Shown here piece by piece: positions 7,838 through 14,478 of a stretch of 29,259 nt of DNA (positions are counted from its first letter, which is position 1; the number at the start of each line of letters is the position of its first letter). This DNA comes from Kaftiobacterium sp035693805. Lineage in GTDB: Bacteria > Sysuimicrobiota > Sysuimicrobiia > Sysuimicrobiales > Kaftiobacteriaceae. The DNA lies in assembly GCA_035693805.1 (NCBI GenBank), contig DASSGA010000017.1, forward strand, positions 1-29,259, in the 5' to 3' direction. The notes under the pieces are model-generated. The model searched no databases. It was not told where the DNA came from and saw only the letters and a list, made by a program, of their open reading frames with translations. The position numbers and the translations under genes are program-made.

Positions 7838-8110
7838 TCAGCCCCCCGCCATCGCGGGGATGATCGCCACCTCCGCCTCCGGCCCAACCGGCGTGCGGAG
7901 CCCCTGGAGGAAGCGCACGTCTTCATCGTCCACGAAGATGTTCACGAAGGCGTGGACGTTCCCGTCCCCGTCCACGATGCGCGATTTGATGCCGGGGAAC
8001 TGCCGCTCCAGATCCTCGACGAGCTCCACCAGCGTACTCCCGTCGGCCCGCACGGTACGCTGGTCCGCCGTGAGCTTGCGCAGGGGTGTTGGGATGCGGA
8101 TCGTGGCCAT
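7838..8110 (-). CDS. MoaD/ThiS-family sulfur carrier, CysO-like
   Basis: This 90-residue ubiquitin-fold carrier ends in Gly-Gly (IIPAMAGG), the tail that is adenylated and converted to a thiocarboxylate in MoaD, ThiS and CysO. From memory of the family it is closest to CysO of Mycobacterium tuberculosis: IPTPLRKLT near the N-terminus, LVELVEDLERQFPGIKSRI (~28-46), and especially HAFVNIFVDDEDVRFLQGL (~53-71). CysO donates sulfur to O-phosphoserine through CysM. The Shine-Dalgarno is strong (GGAGGAG, 5-6 nt before the ATG), and the start is 11 nt after the thrC stop. No MoeB-type activating enzyme, CysM or Mec protease is in the window. Linkage to thrB-thrC under a SAM riboswitch points to methionine/sulfur metabolism rather than molybdopterin. 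Confidence 0.92.
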   Translation of the reverse strand: MATIRIPTPLRKLTADQRTVRADGSTLVELVEDLERQFPGIKSRIVDGDGNVHAFVNIFVDDEDVRFLQGLRTPVGPEAEVAIIPAMAGG

Positions 8111-8121
8111 GGTTCTCCTCC

Positions 8122-9360
8122 CTACCCGACGAGTTCCAGGACGGCGCGCTCGAACTCCCGCAGCGCCGGCTTGATCGTAATGGGCGGCGTGAGCCGGGTC
8201 TCCACCGCCTCCAGCGTCTTGAGCCCGATGCCCGTGACGTACGCGACCACGACGTCCTCCGCGGCGAACGCGCCCTGCCCGGCGAGGGCGCGCAAGACGC
8301 CGATCGTCACCCCGCCCGCGGTCTCCGTGAAGATGCCCTCCGTCTCCGCCAGCAACCGGATCCCGTCCACGATCTCCTCATCGGTGACGGCGAGCACGCG
8401 GCCGCCCGTATCTCGGGCGAGGCGCAGGACGTAGCGGCCGTCGGCGGGGGTACCGATGGCCAGCGAGCGGGCGATCGTGTTGGGCTTGACCGGATGGATC
8501 TCCTCGCGCCCCTCCGCGAACGCTGAAGCCACCGGCGCGCAGCCCGCGGCCTGGGCGCCGTGCACGTGCGTGCGCAGGTCCGGGATGACCCCGGTCCGGT
8601 GCAGTTCCGCCAGGCCCTTGTGGATCTTCACGAGCAGGCTGCCGCTCGCGACCGGGACGACGACGTGATCGGGGGCGCGCCAGCCCAACTGCTCCGCCAC
8701 CTCGAAGCCGAGCGTCTTGCCGCCCTCGGAGTAGTACGGGCGAAGGTTCACGTTGACGAATGCCCAGCGGTGCTCCTCGGCGATCTCGGCGCAGAGCCGG
8801 TTCACCTCGTCGTAATTCCCCTCCACCTCGACGATGGTGGGGCCGTAGGCGGCCGTGGCCACGACCTTGCCGCGCTCCAGGCCCTTGGGGATGAAGACGC
8901 AGGCCCGCAGTCCCGCGCGCGCGGCGTGCGCGGCCACGGCGTTCGCCAGATTCCCGGTGGAGGCGCAGGCCACGACCTCAAAGCCAAAGCGCCGCGCGGC
9001 CGCGATGGCGACGCCGACGACACGGTCCTTGAAGGACCACGTCGGGTTGACGCTGTCGTTCTTGATGTACAGCTGCCGCAGGCCGAGCGCCCGCCCCAGA
9101 CGCTGCGCGTGGATGAGGGGTGACCAGCCCGGCTGCAGGTCGATCTCGGCGATGCGGTCCACCGGCAGGAGCGGCTCGTAGCGCCAGATGGACTGCGGGC
9201 CGGAGGCGAAGACGCTGCGCAGCGGCTGCGCGGCCAGGGCCTCGTAATCGTAGACGACCTCCAGCGGTCCGAAACACCGCTCGCAGGCGTAGATGGGACC
9301 CGCGGGATAGAGCGTCCCGCATTCCCGGCATCGCAGCGTCGTCGCAGTCATCTCGTCCAC
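8122..9360 (-). CDS. thrC: Threonine synthase family PLP enzyme with N-terminal zinc ribbon
   Basis: ThrC converts O-phosphohomoserine to threonine. The 412-residue protein begins with a zinc ribbon (C11, C14, C26, C29; CRECGTLYPAG then ACERCFGPLEV), followed by a fold-type II PLP domain. Lys111 in NPTWSFKDR is the expected Schiff-base residue, CASTGNLANAVAAHAARAGL (~132-151) is the phosphate/Asn loop, and the PVASGSLL segment (~238-245) is the Gly-rich PLP-phosphate region. The annotated GTG (9360) has no ribosome site; the ATG at 9351 follows GGTGGA and may be the true start (409 residues). It follows thrB by 12-21 nt and precedes the CysO-like gene by 11 nt. True ThrC activity is the default call, but the context makes a thiocarboxylate-using homocysteine synthase a serious alternative. 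Confidence 0.9.
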   Translation of the reverse strand: MDEMTATTLRCRECGTLYPAGPIYACERCFGPLEVVYDYEALAAQPLRSVFASGPQSIWRYEPLLPVDRIAEIDLQPGWSPLIHAQRLGRALGLRQLYIKNDSVNPTWSFKDRVVGVAIAAARRFGFEVVACASTGNLANAVAAHAARAGLRACVFIPKGLERGKVVATAAYGPTIVEVEGNYDEVNRLCAEIAEEHRWAFVNVNLRPYYSEGGKTLGFEVAEQLGWRAPDHVVVPVASGSLLVKIHKGLAELHRTGVIPDLRTHVHGAQAAGCAPVASAFAEGREEIHPVKPNTIARSLAIGTPADGRYVLRLARDTGGRVLAVTDEEIVDGIRLLAETEGIFTETAGGVTIGVLRALAGQGAFAAEDVVVAYVTGIGLKTLEAVETRLTPPITIKPALREFERAVLELVG

Positions 9361-9372
9361 CGTCCGCGGGGC

Positions 9373-10272
9373 TTACGGCGTCGTGACCACCGCGCCCGAT
9401 TCGTCAACGCCCAGCACCGTCGAGACCGCCCGGTGCCCGTGGCGCCCAAACGCTTCCACCATGGCCCGGCCCACGCCGTCCGCCCGACTCGCCGGAGCGA
9501 CCGCCGCGATCGTGGGCCCTGAACCCGACAGGACCGCGCCGTAGGCGCCGGCCTCACGTGCGGCCGCCAAGACGTCCTCCATGCCCGGCACCAGATGCCG
9601 CCGGTACGGCTGGTGCAGCGCATCGTCGAGCGCGCCGGCCAGCAGCTCCGTCTTGCCCGTCGTCATCGCCGCGACGAGGCGGGCGGTGCGCCCGAGATTG
9701 GCCACCGCGTCAGCGAGGGGGACGCGCTCGGGCAGCGCGGCCCGTGCCTCCACAGTCGAGACGGTGAAGTCGGGAATCGCCGCTACGATCACGGCATCCC
9801 AGCGCGGCACAACGCGCGTCCAGGCCACGCGTCCCGCGGAGGTGTCCACGAGCACGGCGCCGCCCAGGAGCGCGGCCGCCACGTTGTCCGGATGGCCTTC
9901 CATCTTCCAGGCGAGATCGAGCAGCGCGTCCGTCCCGAGCGGCCGTCCCAGCGCCGCGTTTGCCGCGGCCGCGCCTCCGACGATCGCCGCCGCGCTGCTG
10001 CCGAGCCCTCGCCCCATCGGGATGCGGTTGCGGCACCGGATCCGAAAGGCGACCGCCCGGCCTGCGGCCTCTGCCACACGTTCTGCGGCACGCGCCACGA
10101 GGTTGGCGGCCGTCGCCGGCAGGACGTGCTCACCCTCTCCCGCCACCGTGACCTCGGGCCGGTCGGACGGCTCCAGCTCGACCTCGTTGTGCAGCGAGAG
10201 GGCCAGCCCCAGCACGTCGAAGGCCGGTCCGACGTTGGCGATCGTCGCGGGCACCCGGACGCGAACCCTCAA
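9373..10272 (-). CDS. thrB: Homoserine kinase (TTG start)
   Basis: This GHMP kinase makes O-phosphohomoserine, the branch-point substrate for threonine (and for methionine in some organisms). The N-terminus RVRVRVPATIANVGPAFDVL is the family signature; IPMGRGLGSSAAAIVGGAAA (residues ~83-102 from the TTG) is the GHMP ATP loop, and the C-terminal GAVLSGSGPTIAAVA stretch is the third motif. A longer frame starting at 10365 exists, but its first ~31 codons run through the riboswitch aptamer and terminator hairpin. I therefore start at TTG 10272, which has GGAGG at 10281-10285 with an 8-nt gap, giving 299 residues, a normal length. The gene is first in a SAM-riboswitch-controlled operon with thrC and the CysO-like carrier. 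Confidence 0.94.
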   Translation of the reverse strand: MRVRVRVPATIANVGPAFDVLGLALSLHNEVELEPSDRPEVTVAGEGEHVLPATAANLVARAAERVAEAAGRAVAFRIRCRNRIPMGRGLGSSAAAIVGGAAAANAALGRPLGTDALLDLAWKMEGHPDNVAAALLGGAVLVDTSAGRVAWTRVVPRWDAVIVAAIPDFTVSTVEARAALPERVPLADAVANLGRTARLVAAMTTGKTELLAGALDDALHQPYRRHLVPGMEDVLAAAREAGAYGAVLSGSGPTIAAVAPASRADGVGRAMVEAFGRHGHRAVSTVLGVDESGAVVTTP

Positions 10273-10279
10273 CCCCCAG

Positions 10280-10288
10280 CCCTCCAGG
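10280..10288 (-). promoter_or_regulatory. thrB Shine-Dalgarno, complementary to the terminator arm
   Basis: The minus-strand sequence CCTGGAGGG sits 7 nt before the TTG start of thrB and fixes that start. The same nine bases are perfectly complementary to CCCTCCAGG at 10310-10318, part of the terminator's 5' arm. The leader could therefore also hide this ribosome site in read-through transcripts. The complementarity is seen directly; regulation is inferred. Confidence 0.6.
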
Positions 10289-10321
10289 AAACAAAACACC
10301 CCTCCAATTCCTGGAGGGGTG
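10288..10321 (-). terminator. Intrinsic terminator of the SAM riboswitch
   Basis: A perfect 10-bp stem (minus-strand arms CACCCCTCCA at 10321-10312 and TGGAGGGGTG at 10306-10297) with a 5-nt loop is followed by TTTTGTTTC. It is a textbook rho-independent terminator between the S-box aptamer and the thrB start. The arm GGAATTGG (10311-10304), spanning loop and 3' arm, can instead pair with CCAATTCC in the aptamer (10348-10341), and CCCTC (10318-10314) with GAGGG (10331-10327). Those pairings form a nested antiterminator. Confidence 0.93.
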
Positions 10322-10324
10322 CGC

Positions 10325-10436
10325 GTCCCTCTTATCTCTCGGAATTGGTCCGCGGGAATTGGCACCTCGCGCGCCGTCGCGCCGGTTGCCGGGGGTCATC
10401 GGGCCCGTCCCTCACCCACTCTTGATAAGGAGCGCC
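10325..10436 (-). ncRNA. SAM-I (S-box) riboswitch aptamer
   Basis: On the minus strand the S-box consensus blocks occur in order: CTTATCAAGAG (10429-10419), GAGGGA (10413-10408), GGCCCGATGA (~10404-10395), CCGGCAACC (10392-10384), GGTGCCAATTCC (10366-10355) and GAGAGATAAGAG (10340-10329). P1 is closed by CTTATC (10429-10424) with GATAAG (10336-10331). S-box RNAs bind S-adenosylmethionine and normally terminate transcription when SAM is abundant, and a terminator does follow within 10 nt. The element lies between a sigma-70-type promoter and thrB, so the thrB-thrC-CysO-like operon, and perhaps ligA and genes beyond, should be expressed when SAM is low. Identification is by consensus; no covariance model was run. 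Confidence 0.95.
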
Positions 10437-10453
10437 GTATGCAGTTGGCTCTC

Positions 10454-10482
10454 TATATAGCATGGGGGTCCCCGGCCGTCAA
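10454..10482 (-). promoter_or_regulatory. Sigma-70/SigA promoter for the riboswitch-thrB operon
   Basis: On the minus strand TTGACG (10482-10477) and TATATA (10459-10454) are separated by exactly 17 nt, close to the housekeeping consensus. Transcription would start near 10447, about 18 nt before the S-box P1 stem, an arrangement typical of riboswitch leaders. Confidence 0.8.
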
Positions 10483-10547
10483 GGGCAGGCTCCGTCGCGT
10501 CTAGCCCGCCGGGCCGAGGGCACGTCTACAGGAAGGAGGAACTGTCG

Positions 10548-11360
10548 ATGTATGCGGCGCGGCCGGCCTCCCGCCTGACCTGTCCGACGTGCGGGACGCT
10601 GCAGGAGAGCCCCGGGTCCACGGTGTGCGAGCAGTGCGGCGCAAGCCTGTCACGCCACGAGGACCTCACGCCCTCCTCAGCGCTTCCGGCCTCGCAGCGA
10701 GTTGGGGAGGCCGTCGCGGCCTCGCTGCGGGCGATCGTCGCGGTCCCGGTTCGCCTGGTGCGCGGAGCGGTCGCGGCGCTCCAGGCGCTGCTGTCCCTCA
10801 TCCTCAGGATCATCGTCTTCACCGTCCGGATGGTCCTCGCGCTTGCCGTGCTCGGAGCGCTCGTGATCGGGTTGAGCTACGTCCCCGCGGTCCAGGCCAA
10901 AGTGCCTGTCGCGAAGGAGCTCCCCCAGATGACCGTCGACCTGCTCCGGCGGGGGGCGGGGCTGGGCGAACGGCTGCTCCGGACGCTGCGGCAGGAACCG
11001 GAACCACCGCTGGAGGCGTCCCGTCCAGCGGCGACCGCGCCGAAATCCTCCGCGCCCAAATCCGCGGCACCGAAACCCGCGGCAAGCAAGCCCGCGGCGA
11101 GTAAGCCTACCGCAACCCGTCCCGCCGCCGTCAAGTCCGCCGCTGTCGCACTGTCGCTGACGGTGAGATCCAACCCGCAGGGAGCGACGGTCCTGCTGAA
11201 TCAGCGGCGCATGGGCAAGACGCCGCTGACCGTCAAGGTCGCTCCGGGCACCTACCGGATGACCATCAGCCGGTCGGGCTACAAGAGCGTCACGCGGACG
11301 GTCATCATCAAAGCCGGCCAGCCCGCCTCGATCGACGTCACGCTCACCATCGCGCCCTGA
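10548..11360 (+). CDS. Zinc-ribbon, membrane-anchored PEGA-domain protein
   Basis: This 270-residue protein of unknown function has clear modules: an N-terminal zinc ribbon (C12, C15, C27, C30; TCPTCG and CEQCG), an amphipathic stretch (~50-78), one or two hydrophobic segments (~78-110; LLSLILRIIVFTVRMVLALA), a low-complexity Lys/Ala/Pro linker (~157-200, repeated APKSAAPKPAASKPAAS-type units), and a C-terminal PEGA domain (~203-270; SNPQGATVLLNQRRMGKTPL, then GTYRMTISRSGYKSVTRTV). PEGA domains are usually extracytoplasmic and linked to surface-layer or envelope proteins. That would put the zinc ribbon in the cytoplasm and the PEGA domain outside. The ATG has a good ribosome site (GGAAGGAGG, ~8 nt before). 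The gene is divergent from the thrB operon and followed by a cold-shock gene. Confidence 0.82.
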   Translation: MYAARPASRLTCPTCGTLQESPGSTVCEQCGASLSRHEDLTPSSALPASQRVGEAVAASLRAIVAVPVRLVRGAVAALQALLSLILRIIVFTVRMVLALAVLGALVIGLSYVPAVQAKVPVAKELPQMTVDLLRRGAGLGERLLRTLRQEPEPPLEASRPAATAPKSSAPKSAAPKPAASKPAASKPTATRPAAVKSAAVALSLTVRSNPQGATVLLNQRRMGKTPLTVKVAPGTYRMTISRSGYKSVTRTVIIKAGQPASIDVTLTIAP

Positions 11361-11364
11361 CTGA

Positions 11365-11394
11365 TTGACACGCGCTTTCTGCGCATGCTACGTT
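11365..11394 (+). promoter_or_regulatory. Possible promoter of the cold-shock gene
   Basis: A perfect TTGACA (11365-11370) is followed after 18 nt by TACGTT (11389-11394), a weak -10. Transcription from here would give a ~60-nt 5' leader, as is common for cold-shock genes. The -35 match is strong and the -10 is poor. Confidence 0.45.
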
Positions 11395-11463
11395 GTTGCG
11401 GACAGGTAACAGGCCAGTACCGCCCTTTATCTGTACGATGCAAGGAAAGGAGCAACACGCCAG

Positions 11464-11664
11464 ATGGTTACAGGAACCGTGAAGTGGTTCAACGCGGAGA
11501 AGGGCTACGGCTTCATCTCCGTCGAGGGTGGCAAGGACGTCTTCGTCCATTACAGCGCCATCCAGGCCGATGGGTTCCGCACGCTGCAGGAAGGCCAGCA
11601 GGTGCAGTTCGACATCGTCGACGGTAAGAAGGGACCGCAGGCCGCGAACGTCGTTCCGCTTTAG
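11464..11664 (+). CDS. csp: Cold-shock protein (CspA family)
   Basis: This 66-residue single cold-shock domain binds single-stranded RNA/DNA and acts as an RNA chaperone. VTGTVKWFNAEKGYGFI contains the RNP1 motif (KGYGFI), and DVFVHYSAI (~25-33) is RNP2; the C-terminus QAANVVPL is typical. The length is standard. AAGGAG lies ~12 nt upstream of the ATG. Strong hairpins mark the 3' side (11686-11715), so it is probably transcribed alone from the promoter at 11365. The same window encodes an Hfq-like protein, but the two are not in one operon. Confidence 0.97.
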   Translation: MVTGTVKWFNAEKGYGFISVEGGKDVFVHYSAIQADGFRTLQEGQQVQFDIVDGKKGPQAANVVPL

Positions 11665-11685
11665 CCGCGATCACGACGTCGTCCG

Positions 11686-11715
11686 AGGCCCGGCGGGGGA
11701 TTCCCCGCCGGGCCT
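11686..11715 (+). terminator. Hairpin terminator after the cold-shock gene
   Basis: A perfect 13-bp stem (AGGCCCGGCGGGG at 11686-11698, loop GATT, CCCCGCCGGGCCT at 11703-11715) is followed by CTTCCCTTG. The T-tract is weak, but the stem is very stable and begins 21 nt after the csp stop codon. Confidence 0.8.
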
Positions 11716-11785
11716 CTTCCCTTGCGCCGAGGACAAGGAAAAGCGGCGCGCCCGCACGGAATGGTTGTGAGGGGGACGCGCCGCT

Positions 11786-12055
11786 GTGAGTCTCGTCGCG
11801 CTGGTGAACCTGCTCTTCCAGACCTTCTACATCCTCCTGCTGCTCCGCGTCATCCTGAGCTGGGTACCCGGCATCGATGCCCGTCATCCCGCGGTACAGT
11901 TCGTGCAGCGGGCGACGGCCCCGGTGCTGGCGCCGATCCGCCGCGTGCTACCGCCCGCCGGCGGGCTCGACCTCTCCCCCATGGTCGCCATCCTCCTGCT
12001 CATCCTGACCCAGCGGATCGTGGTGGACCTGCTCGTGCGCATGCTGTACTACTAG
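11786..12055 (+). CDS. YggT-family membrane protein
   Basis: This 89-residue integral membrane protein has two hydrophobic segments: ~2-26 (LVALVNLLFQTFYILLLLRV) and ~63-86. The loop between contains the YggT signature: a conserved ILSWVPG after the first helix, then RATAPVLAPIRRVLPPAGGLDLSPMV. The family is widespread in bacteria and plastids and is implicated in envelope or thylakoid organisation and osmotic tolerance; biochemical function is unknown. The start is GTG 11786, with GAGGGGG about 12 nt upstream. It often lies near yggS/sepF, but those genes are absent here. Confidence 0.93.
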   Translation: MSLVALVNLLFQTFYILLLLRVILSWVPGIDARHPAVQFVQRATAPVLAPIRRVLPPAGGLDLSPMVAILLLILTQRIVVDLLVRMLYY

Positions 12056-12083
12056 CATCCGGCGGAGGAGCCGTGCACAGGGG

Positions 12084-12335
12084 GTGGAAACAGTGACGGT
12101 ACAGGCCTACGTGCTGGTGCGGACGATGCCCGGACAGGCCGGCGACGCGCTGGCACGGATCCAGTCCATTCCCGGGGTCAGCACGGCCCACGCCGTGACG
12201 GGTCCGACCGACATCATCGCCTTCGTGGAAGCCGACAACATGGACGCGCTCGGCCGCCTGATCGTCTCCCGGATCCAGCAGGCGCCCGGCGTCACCCGTA
12301 CGACGACGTGTGTGGTCACTCCCATTCCGCGATGA
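12084..12335 (+). CDS. Stand-alone Lrp/AsnC-type ligand-binding (RAM) domain protein
   Basis: This 83-residue protein consists only of the alpha/beta ligand-binding domain of Lrp/AsnC regulators, with no helix-turn-helix. VQAYVLVRTMPGQAGDALARI, IPGVSTAHAVTGPTDIIAFV and a C-terminal PGVTRTTTCVV strand follow the beta-alpha-beta-beta-alpha-beta pattern. Such stand-alone RAM proteins form amino-acid-binding oligomers, and their role is poorly known. Two starts are possible: GTG 12084 or GTG 12093. The latter has GGGGGTGG about 5 nt upstream and gives 80 residues (I slightly prefer it). It lies 28 nt after yggT and 34 nt before the VOC gene, so they may be co-transcribed. Confidence 0.86.
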   Translation: METVTVQAYVLVRTMPGQAGDALARIQSIPGVSTAHAVTGPTDIIAFVEADNMDALGRLIVSRIQQAPGVTRTTTCVVTPIPR

Positions 12336-12369
12336 CTCCAACAGTCCCGGAGGTGAGTCCGTAGACACG

Positions 12370-12714
12370 ATGCTGGACCAGGTCATGCAGGTCGCCATCC
12401 TCGCATCGGATTTGAAGAAGTCGGTGAACTTCTACTCCTACGTCCTCGGCCTGACCGTGATCACCAAAGCGGACCGCAGCGTGGAGTTCCGCACGGACGG
12501 ACCGGTGCTGGCGGTGAAGCCGCGCGAGCAGCCCGGTGGCGCCGGGACGACCCAGATCACCTTCCAGGTCGCCGACGTGGAAGTGACCTTCAACGACGCG
12601 AAGCAGCGCGGCGCCCGGGTCGTCGCGCCTCCCCGGACCGTCGAGGGCGGCCGGATGGCGCGGCTGGCGGATCCGGACGGCAACATCATCGAGCTGTTCG
12701 AACCCGAAGCCTGA
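12370..12714 (+). CDS. VOC (glyoxalase/bleomycin resistance) superfamily protein
   Basis: This 114-residue single-unit VOC protein has two beta-alpha-beta-beta-beta modules: MQVAILASDLKKSVNFYSYV with LGLTVI in the first half, and TTQITFQVADVEVTFNDAKQ with a C-terminal MARLADPDGNIIELFEP in the second. The Glu in IIELFEP is a usual metal-ligand position; the first-strand ligand (usually His) is Gln here. Substrate unknown. The frame extends upstream to 12310, but the ATG at 12370 fits the family start, with GGAGGTGAG at 12350-12358 as ribosome site (somewhat long spacing). Confidence 0.86.
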   Translation: MLDQVMQVAILASDLKKSVNFYSYVLGLTVITKADRSVEFRTDGPVLAVKPREQPGGAGTTQITFQVADVEVTFNDAKQRGARVVAPPRTVEGGRMARLADPDGNIIELFEPEA

Positions 12715-12809
12715 GCCAATCCACCCACGCCAAATCGAGCCCGCGCCTGATGCCGGTGCGCCGCCCGTTGGCCTAGACTGCGCGTGCACGACTCACGGAG
12801 GTGAGGCGG

Positions 12810-13304
12810 ATGCCGGGCGGTCGGTTCAGTGCAGTCCGGATCGAGGTCGTACCCTCCATGCGCGTGGCCTGCTTCCAGGCGGTCAGCGCCACTCCGGAGG
12901 ACGACGCCGCGCAGCACGCACGCCAGTGGCTGACTCTGCATGGACTGCCCGCGGGTCGCCGCTTCGGGTTCGACGTGCCGGTCTCGCCCGAACAGCGGAG
13001 GCGCGGCCTGCGGGGCTATGAGGTCTGGGCCGTCCTTCCCTCGGACGCACCGCCCTCCGGGGGCGCGCCGGCGCGGGATTTCCCCGGCGGACTCTACGCC
13101 GTGATGACCATCTATGACCCCTTCGACGACCCCTTCACCGTGATCCCTGAAGGGTGGAGGCGGCTGCAGGCGTGGGTCGCCGGCAGCGCGGAGTACCAGC
13201 CGGCCGGCCACCAGTGCCTGGAGGAAGTCGTCAAGGAAGGGCGGTCACGCCACCTGGCGATCCACTACCCCGTCACGGCGGCGTGGATCGCGAGCGCGGC
13301 GTAG
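12810..13304 (+). CDS. GyrI-like / AraC effector-binding domain protein
   Basis: This 164-residue stand-alone protein resembles the GyrI-like small-molecule-binding fold. RIEVVPSMRVACFQAVSATP is an N-terminal strand-loop; RFGFDVPVSPEQRRRGLRGY precedes the characteristic YEVWAVLPSD strand, and DFPGGLYAVMTIYDPFDDPF is the typical Gly-Gly-x-Tyr-Ala-Val strand. Such domains bind hydrophobic or cationic ligands, or DNA gyrase in the case of SbmC. No DNA-binding domain is attached. I choose ATG 12810, which has GGAGGTGAG directly upstream, over GTG 12801. Its 3' end overlaps the convergent MFS gene by 32 nt. Confidence 0.65.
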   Translation: MPGGRFSAVRIEVVPSMRVACFQAVSATPEDDAAQHARQWLTLHGLPAGRRFGFDVPVSPEQRRRGLRGYEVWAVLPSDAPPSGGAPARDFPGGLYAVMTIYDPFDDPFTVIPEGWRRLQAWVAGSAEYQPAGHQCLEEVVKEGRSRHLAIHYPVTAAWIASAA

Positions 13305-14478
13305 CCGGGAGGAAGAACACCGCCCCCAGGGCCACGACGGAGAGCAGCAGGACCCACGTCAGGGTCCGCTCGAGGCCGATCACGTCGGCCAGCGCACCTA
13401 CCCCCGTCAAAGAGAGTCCGGCGGTGCCCCAGGCCAATCCCATCACGATGCTGCTGGCCACGCTGGCGCGGTGGGGCATCAACTCCTGGGCCATGACGAT
13501 CGTCACCGCGGCCGAGAGGTAGACGGCGATCCCGCCCGCGCCCAGGAAGACGTACGCCCACGGGCCATGCGTCCGGACGAAGGCGAACAGCAGCGGCGTG
13601 CTGAGCAGCAGGGACAGCGCCATCATCCGCCGGCGCCCGATCCGGTCGGAGAGGGTACCGCCCGAGACGCCGCCCACCGCGCCGATCCCGCCGAAGAGGA
13701 ACACCGCAGCGCCCCCCGCGACGATCGAGCCGCCGCGCTCGCTCAGCAGCAGCGGCAGGAACGTCTGGTACGCCGAGATCACGATGCTCCGCAGGACGAC
13801 GATGAACCACAGCACCGCCAGCGGACGCAGCGCGCTGCTCAGATCGGTGCGCAGGCTGCCCCCGGCCGGACGCGCGGGCGGATCCCGGCGGGGTGGGATC
13901 CAGCGCCAGAGCAGAACGGCGGCGACGAGACCCGGCACCCCCACGATCCAGGTCGCCTCGAGGCCGCGGGACGCGACCACGAGCGCGATGACGAGCGGGC
14001 CGAGCGCGTACCCAAGTTCACCGCCGGCGACGAATAGGGAGAGCCCTGCCCCTTTCCGGGGTCCGCTTGCCTCGCCCGCGGTGGAAGCGCCCTGGGGGTG
14101 GAACGAGGATGTCCCCGTTCCCGCAAGGAGGAGCAACAGGACGAGAACGACATAGGTCGGCGCCAGCCCCATCAGTCCCATCGCGGCCACGGTGAGCACG
14201 GGACCGGTGACGACGAAGATCCGCCGCCGCAGCCGGTCCGCGATCGCGCCGAACAACGGCTGGGACATCGCGGCCGACGTCGTGAGCACCGTGGCCAGGA
14301 ATCCGGCCAGAGCCAGCGACAAGTCGAACCTGGCGACGACGAGTGGGAGCAGCGGCGCGAGGAACGCGACGTAGAAATCGTTCAGGAAGTGGGCGAAGGT
14401 GGCCGCCCACAACGTGCGGGAGTCGAATCCCCCCGGGCGCTGGGGCGCGCGGGGTGGACGCTCAACCGCCGTTCGCAT
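13273..14478 (-). CDS. MFS transporter, fosmidomycin-resistance (Fsr)-like
   Basis: This 401-residue major facilitator protein has about 12 hydrophobic segments. It shows AHFLNDFYVAFLAPLLPLVV near the N-terminus, the motif-A loop GAIADRLRRRI (~77-87), and SFHPQGASTAGEASGPRKGA (~124-143), which resembles the FHPEGS-type motif of Fsr antiporters. The second half repeats motif A (GTLSDRIGRRRMM). Fsr family members export fosmidomycin-like drugs, but specificity cannot be read from sequence. The ATG at 14478 lies inside the end of the upstream FAD/Fe-S dehydrogenase (17-nt overlap), so the two are translationally coupled. That favours transport of a 2-hydroxyacid or related metabolite as an alternative. 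Confidence 0.88.
   Translation of the reverse strand: MRTAVERPPRAPQRPGGFDSRTLWAATFAHFLNDFYVAFLAPLLPLVVARFDLSLALAGFLATVLTTSAAMSQPLFGAIADRLRRRIFVVTGPVLTVAAMGLMGLAPTYVVLVLLLLLAGTGTSSFHPQGASTAGEASGPRKGAGLSLFVAGGELGYALGPLVIALVVASRGLEATWIVGVPGLVAAVLLWRWIPPRRDPPARPAGGSLRTDLSSALRPLAVLWFIVVLRSIVISAYQTFLPLLLSERGGSIVAGGAAVFLFGGIGAVGGVSGGTLSDRIGRRRMMALSLLLSTPLLFAFVRTHGPWAYVFLGAGGIAVYLSAAVTIVMAQELMPHRASVASSIVMGLAWGTAGLSLTGVGALADVIGLERTLTWVLLLSVVALGAVFFLPATPRSRSTPP

Noticed and set aside
5867..8434. Long plus-strand open frame opposite ligA, the MoaD-like gene and part of thrC
   Set aside because: It spans three real genes on the other strand and has only compositionally biased sequence.
11033..11135. Repeats in the PEGA-protein linker as a possible DNA repeat array or CRISPR
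   Set aside because: The repeats are imperfect, in frame, and explained by a Lys/Ala/Pro low-complexity protein linker.
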